Below are positions 46,319 to 55,360 of a stretch of 64,000 bases of DNA, in pieces. Position 1 is the stretch's first letter. The number at the start of each line of letters is the position of its first letter. A program made the translations under genes and the position numbers. Source of the DNA: Pseudarthrobacter sp. ATCC 49987 (GTDB lineage: Bacteria; Actinomycetota; Actinomycetes; Actinomycetales; Micrococcaceae); assembly GCF_009928425.1 (NCBI RefSeq), contig NZ_JAABNS010000001.1, forward strand, positions 1,240,001 to 1,304,000, read 5' to 3'. The notes under the pieces are model-generated. The model did not search any database, was not told the DNA's origin, and saw only the letters and a list, made by a program, of their open reading frames with translations.

Positions 46319-48415
46319 ATGGCAAACCCGATTTCCATTCTCATCCAAGCTAAAGACGCCGCATCAGGGACGATTAGGTCAGTTGGCGAGAGCATCGATG
46401 AGATGGGCAATAAGTCCAGTGCAGGCTCGAAGAAGGTTGACTCACTAGGCCAAAGAACCGCCGCTCTGGTCGGCGTAGCTGCCGCGGCCGGCGCTGGCGT
46501 CTATTCACTTACCTCCGTCATCGGTGACGCTAAAGACGCGGCAAGCAGCTATCAGAACGCCATGGCTGGCCTTGTCTCCATAGCTGGTCACTTCGGCGTC
46601 AGTCAGACCGCCGCAACTAAGGCCGCTAAAGAACTGGCGCGTGATGGTCTCATGACTGTCACTGAAAGTGCCAAAGGCCTCAAGAACCTCCTTGCCAGTG
46701 GATTCAATCTAGAGCAGTCCATCGTCCTCATGAATCGCTTTAAGGACAGCGCAGCATTCAACCGTCAAGCATCCCTGGGCTTCGGAGAAGCGATAGCCAG
46801 TGCCACAGAGGGTATCAAGAATGGCAACAGCATCCTGGTGGACAACGCGGGTGTCACCAAAAACCTAAGCATGATCCTTACTGAGGCTGGATTTAGCGCT
46901 CAAGATCTTATGAAAGCCACAACGGATGCTGGCGTCCGCCAAGCCCTGTTTAACGGGATCGTCAAAGAGACGGCACCTATGCTCGGCAACGCGGCATCAC
47001 TGGCTAAGCAATTTGCAGGAGAAGAAGCCAAGGCAAGTGCTGAAACTATAACGCTGAAGACCAAGCTGGGAGAGGCCCTTCAACCAGCGCTCCTTTCACT
47101 GATGAAGGCTTGGACGCCGGTTCTAACAGGTGTCAGGGAATGGGTAACTGCAAATCCTCAATTAGCCGCTGGCTTGGTGATAGGTACAGCACTCTTCTTC
47201 GGTCTGGCTGCTGCCGTTGGTGCAGTCGGAATAGCAATGATCGCGATCGCCCCTCTGGTCGCTGTAGTAGGTGGTCCGGTCCTCGCTCTGATCATGGGGA
47301 TAGGTCTAGCTGTTTCAGTTGCAGCCGGCCTCATTCTCGCTAACTGGGGCGAGGTCTCCAGCTTCCTAAAGACAACCTTCGACTGGATAGGCAAGGCTTT
47401 CATCGGTCTTGTCAACGGCACAGTGGACTTCGCACAGAGCTCGTCAGACGCTGTTCTCGCTATACCTAAGGCATTTGAAGACGCTGGTAAGGCAATAGCT
47501 GCTAAATGGGCTGAGACTACATCTTGGGTGGCAAAGACAGCCAGGGATCTCTGGGACAGCATAGGGCGAGCATTCCAGACTGGTGTCCAGCAAACAGTTC
47601 AGTTCTTCCAGCAGCTCCCGATGGCAATCGCATATGGGCTGGGCTACATCGCCGGAGCCTTGACCGGTTTCGTTACTGTGGCCGTCCCTGCCTTCATAAC
47701 CGGAGTGATTAACTGGTTCGCTCAGTTGCCAGGAGCAATCGGTGGCTTCGTCCAAGGGGTCTACGTGGCCGTCACGAATTGGTTTGCTCAAATTCCTGGT
47801 GCCGTTACTGGCTCTGTGGCATCTATGTATGGCGGCGTTGTCTTTTGGTTCGCGAATACTAGCAGCGCGGTCGGCAACAGTGTTTCGAGCCTCATTACCA
47901 ACGTCATCAACTGGTTCAATCTGCTGCCTGGGCGAGTTGGCTCGGCTGTCGCTTCTCTTTGGTCGAGCGTCGTTGGTGGACTGATCAACTTCAAGGACAG
48001 CTTCATCAAGTGGGCTCAGCAGGTGATTGATTCCGTAGTCGGCGTCTTCAACTCGCTGCCACAGAAGATCAACGAGGCGGTCGGCAAAGCAGTCAACTCA
48101 GCCAAGAACTTCATGGGCGACGTAGGTAACAACATCTCTAAGGGCTTTCAATCTGGCGTTGGTGCGTTCAATGGACACAAGAACGCGCTAGGGACGAACT
48201 TCGCTCGTGGGGGAAGAACGCTTGTCGGTGAGATGGGTCCAGAGATCATAGACCTCCCTCAGGGCTCCAAGGTGATGCCGGCCTACCGGACTAGACAGGA
48301 AGGTTCAGGTGGAGGTGGCCCTACGGTTGTCATCCAGAACATGAACGTCAACAACGGGGAGAACCCACGCAGAATATTTGAAGAAATAGGGTTCGCCCTG
48401 GAGCTCGCATCGTGA
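46319..48415 (+). CDS. Tape measure protein
   Basis: 698 residues, setting tail length. It starts NPISILIQAKDAASGTIRSVGESIDEMGNKS, with an N-terminal coiled coil. The centre holds hydrophobic segments (ALFFGLAAAVGAVGIAMIAIAPLVAVVGGPVLALIMGIGLAVSVAAGLILANW). A repeated module xxNWFAQLPGAIG / VTNWFAQIPGAVT / INWFNLLPGRVG lies at about 460-560. The C-terminus ends RRIFEEIGFALELAS. Rather short, implying a short tail. Confidence 0.93.
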   Translation: MANPISILIQAKDAASGTIRSVGESIDEMGNKSSAGSKKVDSLGQRTAALVGVAAAAGAGVYSLTSVIGDAKDAASSYQNAMAGLVSIAGHFGVSQTAATKAAKELARDGLMTVTESAKGLKNLLASGFNLEQSIVLMNRFKDSAAFNRQASLGFGEAIASATEGIKNGNSILVDNAGVTKNLSMILTEAGFSAQDLMKATTDAGVRQALFNGIVKETAPMLGNAASLAKQFAGEEAKASAETITLKTKLGEALQPALLSLMKAWTPVLTGVREWVTANPQLAAGLVIGTALFFGLAAAVGAVGIAMIAIAPLVAVVGGPVLALIMGIGLAVSVAAGLILANWGEVSSFLKTTFDWIGKAFIGLVNGTVDFAQSSSDAVLAIPKAFEDAGKAIAAKWAETTSWVAKTARDLWDSIGRAFQTGVQQTVQFFQQLPMAIAYGLGYIAGALTGFVTVAVPAFITGVINWFAQLPGAIGGFVQGVYVAVTNWFAQIPGAVTGSVASMYGGVVFWFANTSSAVGNSVSSLITNVINWFNLLPGRVGSAVASLWSSVVGGLINFKDSFIKWAQQVIDSVVGVFNSLPQKINEAVGKAVNSAKNFMGDVGNNISKGFQSGVGAFNGHKNALGTNFARGGRTLVGEMGPEIIDLPQGSKVMPAYRTRQEGSGGGGPTVVIQNMNVNNGENPRRIFEEIGFALELAS

Positions 48416-49263
48416 AAATTTGGCTTAATGACTACCTTCTAAACGACTCGACCAACCGCACGTATCTGCGTGAACCAATCGAGGGCCTAGAACTACCGGG
48501 TATCCGTACAAGTGATGGCATGCGATCAGGGCAATCAGGCAGCTACACAGGCGCTCAGTTCTACGACGCAAGGTTCCTGACGCTTCAAGGGCACATCTTC
48601 TCGGACACGATTGCAGTGGCTAAGCAGAAGCGCCGTGAGATCCAAGCAGCACTGCCTCTGTACCCGACTCCAATAGTCGTCCGTATCCAAGATGATGATG
48701 GCTACATCTACGTGTTCAGCGCGCAACTCCGTGACTTCAAGATGCCGCTCACCCAGTCGAACTTCAAGCACGTCTTCAAGATCGAACTCAAGGCCGATGA
48801 TCCGACCATCTTTGATGACACTGCCGGCACAGCTTTGACTGCCACCATCATGAAGCCAATCTCAGGCGGTATGCAGTTCACAGATACGAGCCCACAGTTT
48901 GGCTCCACGTTCTATTTCTCTGCAGGTCAGCCTATAAGCACGGTGATCAACACCAGCAACGTCACCGTCTACCCGGTCATCACCATCACAGGTAAGACAA
49001 CCAATCCAGTCCTGACGAACAAGACGACGGGTCAAGTCTGGTCACTGGCTGGCTACTCGGTAGCGACAGACTCAGTGACAGCGATCGACATGTACAACCA
49101 CACCGTCAAGTTAAACGGCGGCAGCGTATTTTCATACATTCCACTCACTGCTGAGTGGTGGGGCTTTGCTCCTGGTCCTAACGAGATCCTTCTAGCAAGC
49201 GATCTGGACAGCGATGTAAAGACGGCAACAATTACATGGCGACCTGGAGTCATGGGGATCTAA
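48412..49263 (+). CDS. Distal tail protein
   Basis: 283 residues from GTG (KIWLNDYLLNDSTNRTYLREPIEGLELPGIRTSDGMRSGQSGSYTGAQFYDARFLTLQGHIFSDT). This fits the siphovirus Dit-like tail family that caps the tail tube. It overlaps the tape measure stop (GTGA) and touches the next gene (TAATG). Confidence 0.82.
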   Translation: MKIWLNDYLLNDSTNRTYLREPIEGLELPGIRTSDGMRSGQSGSYTGAQFYDARFLTLQGHIFSDTIAVAKQKRREIQAALPLYPTPIVVRIQDDDGYIYVFSAQLRDFKMPLTQSNFKHVFKIELKADDPTIFDDTAGTALTATIMKPISGGMQFTDTSPQFGSTFYFSAGQPISTVINTSNVTVYPVITITGKTTNPVLTNKTTGQVWSLAGYSVATDSVTAIDMYNHTVKLNGGSVFSYIPLTAEWWGFAPGPNEILLASDLDSDVKTATITWRPGVMGI

Positions 49264-50375
49264 TGGCGTACTCGACGAAGTACACCGTCGAGCTGTGGAC
49301 GAAGAGCGGACTCCGCATCTGCGAGATAACTCACTTGGTTCAGAATCTCTCCTGGGCGGAAGAGCGGAACGAAGCAGAGTCGCTTCAGTTCAGCATGGAT
49401 CTAGATGCCTTCGAAACGTACATGATCGACAAGGTGGGAGCGGACCCTGTCAGCAACTTCCGTGAAGGCCAAACAGAGATCAAGGTCAAGGAGAACGGCG
49501 AGTATCTGTTTGGTACTCAGCTCTACTACGCACCGATCAATCTCAACAACGATGGATCGGCCACAATCAGCGTCCAAGCAACCGGCTATCTCAACTTCTT
49601 CAAAGACCGTTACCCAGATCCAACCATTAGCTACAGCGGCATTGAGTCAGTAGAGATCTTCTATGACCTCATCAGGAAGGCTCAGTTAGCGACGTACGGG
49701 AATTATGGCATCATCATTCCTGCCAGCGGCTACTACGTCACAGGCAAGCTTAGAGACCGTTCCTTTGAGCAATTCACCAGCTCGACCAAACTCAACTTGC
49801 AGCGGCTCACAAACTTGGTTGATGGAAACTTCGACTTCAAGATCCTTGCAGACAAGACCGTGATGACCTACGCAGCCATTGGTTCACCGCGTACTGACTT
49901 CAAGCTGGTCTTCGATAGAAAGAACTTCCGCTCATCAATTGATTCGGCAAAGCTAAACAGGGGAGCCAACAACCTCTACAACCAAGTGATTGGCATCGGA
50001 TCTGGCTTCGGCAAGGATCAGCTCGCCTCGACTAAAAATGATCTGCCATCTCAAAATGAGTTTGGGCTCAGGCAATTAGCTACTCAGTTCAACGAAGTGA
50101 AGGTCCAGAGCACCCTAGATGAGAACACTCAGGCACGACTCGACAGAGTGAAGAGTCTCCTTCGAATGCCACAGGTGACTGTCTCCGCGGCTGACCTTCC
50201 AGCCGTACGAGTAGATGTTGGCGACATCATTCCTCTTCAGTTCACCGGACGAGCACTGTTAGAAGACCTGACAGGTGTATACCGAGTGGAGCGTAAAGAG
50301 TGCAACGTAGACGAAAACCATTTCCTCAAAGAGGTGAAGTTCTACTTCGAGAAGACGGGGGAGTACACCGTCTAA
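49263..50375 (+). CDS. Tail tip/baseplate hub protein
   Basis: 370 residues from the ATG at 49263 (AYSTKYTVELWTKSGLRICEITHLVQNLSWAEERNEAESLQFSMDLDAF). It resembles the siphovirus Gp37-like hub family, with the later VFDRKNFRSSIDSAKLNRGANNLYNQVIGIG and the C-terminal VDVGDIIPLQFTGRALLEDLTGVYRVERKE. It follows the distal tail gene directly. Confidence 0.8.
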   Translation: MAYSTKYTVELWTKSGLRICEITHLVQNLSWAEERNEAESLQFSMDLDAFETYMIDKVGADPVSNFREGQTEIKVKENGEYLFGTQLYYAPINLNNDGSATISVQATGYLNFFKDRYPDPTISYSGIESVEIFYDLIRKAQLATYGNYGIIIPASGYYVTGKLRDRSFEQFTSSTKLNLQRLTNLVDGNFDFKILADKTVMTYAAIGSPRTDFKLVFDRKNFRSSIDSAKLNRGANNLYNQVIGIGSGFGKDQLASTKNDLPSQNEFGLRQLATQFNEVKVQSTLDENTQARLDRVKSLLRMPQVTVSAADLPAVRVDVGDIIPLQFTGRALLEDLTGVYRVERKECNVDENHFLKEVKFYFEKTGEYTV

Positions 50376-50896
50376 TGGCCGGGACGCTCAACCAACTGCC
50401 TGAGATGGCCTTACTGAACGGTATCCGCAACGCGCGGCAGGTTGGCGCTGAATTGAAGGCAGCTCAGCGTATGAGCGGTGCTAGTAACCAGCTCAACTAC
50501 GAGATCAAGACAACGAACACTTGGGATCGGACAGATACAGTCACCGCCGCCACCTCAACGCAGATGACGCTCGAAGTTACGATGACCTGCGATAAGACCC
50601 AGCCGTGGCCTGAGGCACTGCTCTACCTAGACATCCGGGCGAACGGCACCGGGGACGCAAACAAATTCACGTACCTCATTGGCACGTACGGTGGTACTAC
50701 CTACAACGGTGCCCTTGGCTGGTCAGATGGCACCAACGTCATCACAAGCGGCACGATGAATCGAAACTTCGACAACGCAACGGTGATCTTTGTCTGGACG
50801 GTCAATTTCTTCTACAAGGGCACCATCACCTATTACGCCAAGCCAGCTATCCGGGCGTCGTGCGGCGGCACGTTGACGTTGACGAGGACTCTCTAA
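50375..50896 (+). CDS. Tail-associated hypothetical protein, 173 residues
   Basis: The ATG at 50375 overlaps the previous stop (TAATG). A short helical N-terminus (ALLNGIRNARQVGAELKAAQRMSG) precedes a beta-rich body (TMTCDKTQPWPEALLYLDIRANGTG). Its second half is Gly/Thr-rich like a fibre domain. Chained to the next gene by TAATG. Confidence 0.68.
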   Translation: MAGTLNQLPEMALLNGIRNARQVGAELKAAQRMSGASNQLNYEIKTTNTWDRTDTVTAATSTQMTLEVTMTCDKTQPWPEALLYLDIRANGTGDANKFTYLIGTYGGTTYNGALGWSDGTNVITSGTMNRNFDNATVIFVWTVNFFYKGTITYYAKPAIRASCGGTLTLTRTL

Positions 50897-51372
50897 TGGG
50901 AGTGACCAACTTCGACAACCTGATTGAGAATCAAGTCGTTTCAACACTTCGAGACGCTGCTCAGACAATGAACGAGCGCAAGGCCGTCCAACGTGTCGGC
51001 GGTTCGAGCGTTCGCTACTATCGGACTGATAGTCCAGGTGCCTGGCTGTGGACCGGCCGGCTCGATACCCAGTCTTTACAGAGTTCGACCACAGGATTCG
51101 CGCGATTCACAGTGGTGTTCACATCGAGCACAAGTGCTGCCTTTATGTCGTCGTGCGTTGCCGACGTCGAGAGTAGTAGCGATGGGATCACATGGGCACC
51201 CCAGGACGCTCCCTTCAATTGGTTCCTCCAGGACGCCGGGGTTGTCAACGCTGAGCCGTATAAAGCCAAGTATGAGCTGAGCCTGCAAGGCCCCTACAAC
51301 GAATACCGACGGTTCAAGGTGCAAGCGCTCACTTCTGACCCGGTATCTATCAACGCTGTGAGGATTCTGTAG
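50896..51372 (+). CDS. Tail-associated hypothetical protein, 158 residues
   Basis: A protein of alternating strands (RYYRTDSPGAWLWTGRLDTQSLQSSTTGFARFTVVFTSS) starting at the TAATG junction. It ends in TAGTG with the next gene. The DFDNLIENQVVSTLRDAAQTMN N-terminus parallels the preceding protein's (helical start then beta body), suggesting a duplicated small tail protein. Confidence 0.66.
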   Translation: MGVTNFDNLIENQVVSTLRDAAQTMNERKAVQRVGGSSVRYYRTDSPGAWLWTGRLDTQSLQSSTTGFARFTVVFTSSTSAAFMSSCVADVESSSDGITWAPQDAPFNWFLQDAGVVNAEPYKAKYELSLQGPYNEYRRFKVQALTSDPVSINAVRIL

Positions 51373-51791
51373 TGAGTGTGCTCGACTCACTTCCCGATGG
51401 TTCGATAAGTCGCCTCGTGCGCGAAGTTGAAACGGCACAGAAGGAGATCAAGGCACCTCAGACTATTGGCAGCTCTGGTGTATTGATGGGTATTACGATC
51501 AGCCAGGCTGCCGCTGACATCACGGTCCCTGCCGGCGATGGCCGAGCCATTCTTCTGCAATATACACCTTCAGACTTGAGCTTTGGTGGAGGGTTAATAT
51601 ACCGCGCGTACGAAAGCGTAAATGGAAGTTCTTCTTACAGCGAGATCTTTCTCCAGTATCGACTTCGGGTGGGTTTGGATGGTATCCAGTCGTGGAGAAT
51701 ACCAACATTCAATCAGGGTCTCCCGGAGAAAACTTATAAGTTCCTATTTATTGGCATTGGGTCTGGTACATTCACAGCAAATTTAATATAG
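51372..51791 (+). CDS. Tail-associated hypothetical protein, 139 residues
   Basis: GTG start overlapping the previous st op codon. The N-terminus (VLDSLPDGSISRLVREVETAQKEIKAPQTIGSSG) is a helical trimer-like segment often seen at the root of tail fibres. The rest is a small beta domain. Third in a series of similar small tail-tip proteins. Confidence 0.66.
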   Translation: MSVLDSLPDGSISRLVREVETAQKEIKAPQTIGSSGVLMGITISQAAADITVPAGDGRAILLQYTPSDLSFGGGLIYRAYESVNGSSSYSEIFLQYRLRVGLDGIQSWRIPTFNQGLPEKTYKFLFIGIGSGTFTANLI

Positions 51792-51819
51792 TAGGCCTAT
51801 AAGGGGCCAATAAACAAAG

Positions 51820-52905
51820 ATGTACGACAACTTCAAACTACTCAACTACAGCAACTCGTTAGTATCGCCGGAGTTATACGCTCGTCATCAGTCCAAACTC
51901 TTCACTGGCAACGTCGTTAACGGCCTGCTTGTCATCCCTAAGACCGGTCTTATAGTCACTCTGCCAACTGGCAATGGATTCATCCCGTATGGCTCAGGTG
52001 CTACCGCGTCAAACCGTGAGTTCAGCCTCGTTGTAGACTTCGACATCACTCTAGACACCGCCGACGCAAGTAATCCTCGTATCGATCTAATCGTGATCTA
52101 CGCAGACCTTGCTGTGACCCTTCCTGGAGGAACACCGGGCGTTGCCAACTTAGACGGTCCTGGTGTTGTGAAGGCGACCTTTGTAAAAGGCACTCCAAAC
52201 GCTAGTCCTGTAGAACCAACAGTCGGAGCAATCCAGACGAAGATCGGCGCAGCTAATCCGTACATCATCGTTGCTGAGGTGAGGGTTGATGCATTAGTCA
52301 CTACTATCGCGGCGAATAAGATTACGGATAGGCGAGTGCTGGTGGGTCCGGTGAGATTGTCAGCCGGTACCGTTAATACGGCTACTATTGCGGATGCAAA
52401 CGTGACAACTGCCAAAATAGCTGACGCTAGTGTTACCTATACTAAAATGAATTACGCAACCATCCCTCTAGGGCAACTTAGTTTTAACTCTTATGGTACG
52501 GCAGGGGGGGTTGTTGTCACCGGTACGTTAGTAGTTCCATTTAATAAATTCACAACCAACTCAAGTACGCAGATAACGCAATCGGGTGGGCAGAATATGC
52601 TTCTCTCACAAGCGGGCTGGTATGAACTTCTTTTTAACGCGAACGTCACTGATGGTGCTGGTACTTTACAATACGTCCCGTACATTCAGTACTCCACCGA
52701 TAGCACAACATGGTATGAAGCCTCACCGCTGTTACATAATATAACTGCGATAAACGCCCGTGGTTCATCAATGGCCACCGATATTTTCTTGCCAGCAAAT
52801 ACCTATGTCCGTGCAGTCATCTTTACGACTGGTGCGTTGCGATTCGCCGCCGCATCCGCTTTCACTGAACCCCAAATGTCATTAACGGTTAAGCGAATTG
52901 GCTAA
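51820..52905 (+). CDS. Receptor-binding tail fibre protein
   Basis: 361 residues. The N-terminal module (YDNFKLLNYSNSLVSPELYARHQSKLFTGNVVNGLLV, FIPYGSGATASNREFSLVVDFDITLDTADASNPRIDLIVIYAD) is typical for baseplate-anchored fibres. A short repeat NTATIADANVTTAKIADASVTYTKM at about 190-215 forms the shaft. The C-terminal 140 residues form a C1q/TNF-like head (GWYELLFNANVTDGAGTLQYVPYIQYSTD) that probably binds the host. Confidence 0.8.
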   Translation: MYDNFKLLNYSNSLVSPELYARHQSKLFTGNVVNGLLVIPKTGLIVTLPTGNGFIPYGSGATASNREFSLVVDFDITLDTADASNPRIDLIVIYADLAVTLPGGTPGVANLDGPGVVKATFVKGTPNASPVEPTVGAIQTKIGAANPYIIVAEVRVDALVTTIAANKITDRRVLVGPVRLSAGTVNTATIADANVTTAKIADASVTYTKMNYATIPLGQLSFNSYGTAGGVVVTGTLVVPFNKFTTNSSTQITQSGGQNMLLSQAGWYELLFNANVTDGAGTLQYVPYIQYSTDSTTWYEASPLLHNITAINARGSSMATDIFLPANTYVRAVIFTTGALRFAAASAFTEPQMSLTVKRIG

Positions 52906-52917
52906 GGAAAACCACCA

Positions 52918-52974
52918 TGAGCCACAAGCCAAAAACAACCATCAAGGAGACGGAAGAGGTGAGTCGTGCATGAT
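52918..52974 (+). CDS. Possible 18-residue ORF
   Basis: Encodes MSHKPKTTIKETEEVSRA, preceded by AAGGAAAACCACC and overlapping the next gene's GTG. It may serve only to couple translation. Confidence 0.35.
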
Positions 52975-53274
52975 CCCGACTCACCTGTTAAGCGCCATGA
53001 ACTCGAACGCGTGGCCGAGCATCTTGAGATGTACCAAGAGCGCAACCTTGAGGACAATAAGGAGATAAAGCAACTACTCAAAGACGTCGGCGCATCTATC
53101 CGCGCCAATACTGATGAGATCAAGAAGAGCTATGTCAGCAATGACCGGCTTGAAATCCGCCTCGCTCCACACGAAACCATCCGCAAGTTCTTCTGGTGGG
53201 TGGCTGGTGGCATGGGGATCATGTTCCTCGCCACGTTGTACCAGCTTCTCATCAACGGAGTGAAGTCGTTGTGA
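52966..53274 (+). CDS. Membrane protein of the lysis region, 102 residues
   Basis: GTG start after GGAAGAGGTGA. A long charged coiled coil (HELERVAEHLEMYQERNLEDNKEIKQLLKDVGASIRANTDEIKKS) is followed by one transmembrane helix (FFWWVAGGMGIMFLATLYQLLI). This layout (DUF1515/YqiJ-like helical rod with C-terminal anchor) is frequent near phage endolysins and may be a spanin- or holin-type component. Overlaps the next gene (GTGA). Confidence 0.65.
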   Translation: MHDPDSPVKRHELERVAEHLEMYQERNLEDNKEIKQLLKDVGASIRANTDEIKKSYVSNDRLEIRLAPHETIRKFFWWVAGGMGIMFLATLYQLLINGVKSL

Positions 53275-53924
53275 AGCTTTACCGTAAAGGAATGCTGCGA
53301 GCGGCTATAAGTGCTGCCATCATCGTCGTAGTCCTGCTGATAGTCGGCGGCAACGTCTTCGTGACGAACCAACTCATCGAGCGTAATCAGCCAGCGGTCA
53401 GCATCACGCCCGGTTCACCTACAAAAGGGGATAAAGGTGAAAAGGGAGATAAGGGCGACCGCCCAACTGCCCAAGAAGTACAGCAGGCTGTGACTGACTA
53501 CTGCACATCCACAGGAGTGTGTGAAGGTAGCAGACCATCTACTGAGGATGTCTTCGCTGCTGTGGCTAAGTTCTGTGAGAACAATGCCTGTCGCGGTAAT
53601 GATGGAGCAGCCGGATTAGACGGCCAAAATGCGCCGCTTGTGACTACCGAACAAATAGCTTCAGTCGTAAACACTTACTGTTCAGACGGGCGCTGTCGTG
53701 GTGCTGACGGCATCAATGGCTTAGATGGAAAAGACGGCGTTGTCATCCCGATGGTATGGGCCTGCGTGTTGCGCTCTGATGAGACTACCCCAGCTCCACT
53801 TATGACGAAGCAGTATGAGAGCTGGAAGTACGCTAACGAGCCTGACGAAGCCTATCGCGACCAGTTTGAGCTATCGCCTGGACAAAAATGTGTTGATCCA
53901 GTTGATCTGAGGGACGCAGCATGA
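53271..53924 (+). CDS. Membrane-anchored collagen-like protein with three Cys repeats
   Basis: 217 residues from the GTG at 53271. One N-terminal transmembrane helix (AAISAAIIVVVLLIVGGNVFV) is followed by Gly-x-y runs (GDKGEKGDKGD, GNDGAAGLDGQN, GADGINGLDGKDG). Between them are three copies of a 25-residue unit: TAQEVQQAVTDYCTSTGVC, STEDVFAAVAKFCENNAC and TTEQIASVVNTYCSDGRC. Each has two cysteines that could form a disulfide outside the membrane. It sits just before the endolysin. Its function is unknown. Confidence 0.72.
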   Translation: MKLYRKGMLRAAISAAIIVVVLLIVGGNVFVTNQLIERNQPAVSITPGSPTKGDKGEKGDKGDRPTAQEVQQAVTDYCTSTGVCEGSRPSTEDVFAAVAKFCENNACRGNDGAAGLDGQNAPLVTTEQIASVVNTYCSDGRCRGADGINGLDGKDGVVIPMVWACVLRSDETTPAPLMTKQYESWKYANEPDEAYRDQFELSPGQKCVDPVDLRDAA

Positions 53925-54622
53925 GATGGCCGCTGAAAGACTTCTGGATAAGCCAGGGGTACAGCGCAGGGCATCAAGCGAACGACCTAGCCGCTAACCA
54001 GGGCGTGCCGATCTATGCACCAGAGTCCGGCGTCGTGACTGCCGTGAACAATAACCCGGCATCTTACTTCGGTGGCAACTACGTGAAGATGCGGGGCGAC
54101 TCAGGAAACGTGTACTACATGGGCCATAACTCGAAGAACCATGTGGGCAAAGACGCGCGCGTTGCTGAAGGTCAGCACATTGCTGATGTCGGCATGACAG
54201 GAACGGCAACCGGACCGCATATTCATTTTCAAATTGAGAAGGGCGGGAAGTTGCTCGACCCAAGTGTCGTAATGAAAAACAAGGTCACATCACAAGGAGG
54301 AGAAGCAATGATACAAGATACAGACAACGAATACGGGCGCTGGCACAAACTTGGATACCAGATACGAGGCCGTAACCTCACTCGCGAAGAATTTCGCAAG
54401 TCAGCAGTCGGTAGGACATGGCTAACCGCGCTAGAAATATTGTCCGATAACACTGAATCTGACACAGCGACTCACGCACAGGAGATTGGACAGGTGGCGA
54501 TCCGCGACGATTGGGCGGGTCAAATATACGGACTCATCGACCAGCTCAAGGCGATGCCACAAAACACCAGCGAATCAGAGAAGAAACTACAAACCATTAA
54601 AGATGCGCTTGGCATCAAGTAA
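53921..54622 (+). CDS. M23-family endolysin
   Basis: 233 residues. A LytM/M23 peptidase forms the first 125: WISQGYSAGHQANDLAANQGVPIYAPESGVVTAV supplies HxxxD, and ATGPHIHFQIEKGG the HxH zinc ligands. It should cut peptide cross-links of peptidoglycan. The C-terminal 100 residues are helical and may bind the wall. There is no signal peptide, so release depends on the adjacent holin. Confidence 0.88.
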   Translation: MRWPLKDFWISQGYSAGHQANDLAANQGVPIYAPESGVVTAVNNNPASYFGGNYVKMRGDSGNVYYMGHNSKNHVGKDARVAEGQHIADVGMTGTATGPHIHFQIEKGGKLLDPSVVMKNKVTSQGGEAMIQDTDNEYGRWHKLGYQIRGRNLTREEFRKSAVGRTWLTALEILSDNTESDTATHAQEIGQVAIRDDWAGQIYGLIDQLKAMPQNTSESEKKLQTIKDALGIK

Positions 54623-54630
54623 GGAGAAAT

Positions 54631-54867
54631 ATGACACCAATCACTAAATCACAAGCAGTAAAGATCCTAAAAGCTCTCGCCTACTCTTTCGTATCAGGCT
54701 TCATTGGAGTCCTGGTTCTAGTTGGTGCAGACTTCATCAACGCAGCAACGACCGGTCAAGCTACAGTCGTCAATCTCGTGACGGCTCTCATAGGTGCTGC
54801 GGTCATCGGCGGCATCAACGCAGTGTTCGTTACGATCAAGCAACTGCTCACACCATCGAATACATAG
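54631..54867 (+). CDS. Holin
   Basis: 78 residues with two transmembrane segments (FVSGFIGVLVLVGADFI and VVNLVTALIGAAVIGGINAVFVTI) and a short charged N-terminus. Directly follows the endolysin with an AAGGAGAAAT site. This gene pair is the usual lysis cassette. Confidence 0.8.
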   Translation: MTPITKSQAVKILKALAYSFVSGFIGVLVLVGADFINAATTGQATVVNLVTALIGAAVIGGINAVFVTIKQLLTPSNT

Positions 54868-54931
54868 CATAATTGCCTGCTAGGAAGCTACCAGACGATT
54901 CCTAAGCCAAAAGACGATTATTGACCCACCT

Positions 54932-54963
54932 AAGACCTACAGCGTTGCTGTGGGTCTTTTTAG
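54932..54963 (+). terminator. Intrinsic terminator after the lysis cassette
   Basis: AAGACCTACAGC (54932-54943) pairs with GCTGTGGGTCTT (54947-54958, one G-T pair) and is followed by TTT. It ends the late structural operon. Confidence 0.9.
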
Positions 54964-54979
54964 CGCGTAGTCTTCAAAT

Positions 54980-55312
54980 ATGGCCAAAGAAACGAAAATC
55001 ATAATCCGCGATGACATCGACGGCTCTGAAGACGCAAAGTCTTACAAGTTCGGCTGGGGAGATGACCAGTACGAGATCGACTTGAGTGATAAGAACGCCA
55101 AGAAGCTCACGGATTTTCTAAACGAGTACATCAACGTTGCTGCTAAGGTGACTGCCCGCTTGCCGCGTTCAAGTGGATCATCCTCAGCTCCTAAGAGCAA
55201 TAAAGAGTATCTGGCAAAGGTTAGAGCCTGGGCGGCAGATAACGGGATTGAAGTGTCTTCAAGGGGTAGGGTGGCGCAGTCAGTCGTTGACGCCTACGAA
55301 AAGGCAAACTAG
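54980..55312 (+). CDS. lsr2: Lsr2-like nucleoid protein
   Basis: 110 residues. The N-terminal dimerisation domain (MAKETKIIIRDDIDGSEDAKSYKFGWGDDQYEIDLSDKNAKKLTDFL) and the C-terminal AT-hook-like DNA-binding domain (KEYLAKVRAWAADNGIEVSSRGRVAQSVVDAYEKA) are complete. The usual RGR minor-groove motif is present in SSRGRVA. Lsr2 is the actinobacterial H-NS analogue that silences AT-rich foreign DNA. A phage copy could help silence its own genes or antagonise the host protein. Monocistronic between two strong terminators. Confidence 0.92.
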   Translation: MAKETKIIIRDDIDGSEDAKSYKFGWGDDQYEIDLSDKNAKKLTDFLNEYINVAAKVTARLPRSSGSSSAPKSNKEYLAKVRAWAADNGIEVSSRGRVAQSVVDAYEKAN

Positions 55313-55320
55313 GCCTCGAT

Positions 55321-55360
55321 GAAGAAAGCCCCGTCTCGAAGGTGAGACGGGGCTTTCTTC
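55321..55360. terminator. Bidirectional terminator
   Basis: GAAGAAAGCCCCGTCTC (55321-55337) pairs with GAGACGGGGCTTTCTTC (55344-55360), a 17-bp perfect stem that serves both lsr2 and the convergent VirD4-like gene. Confidence 0.92.
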
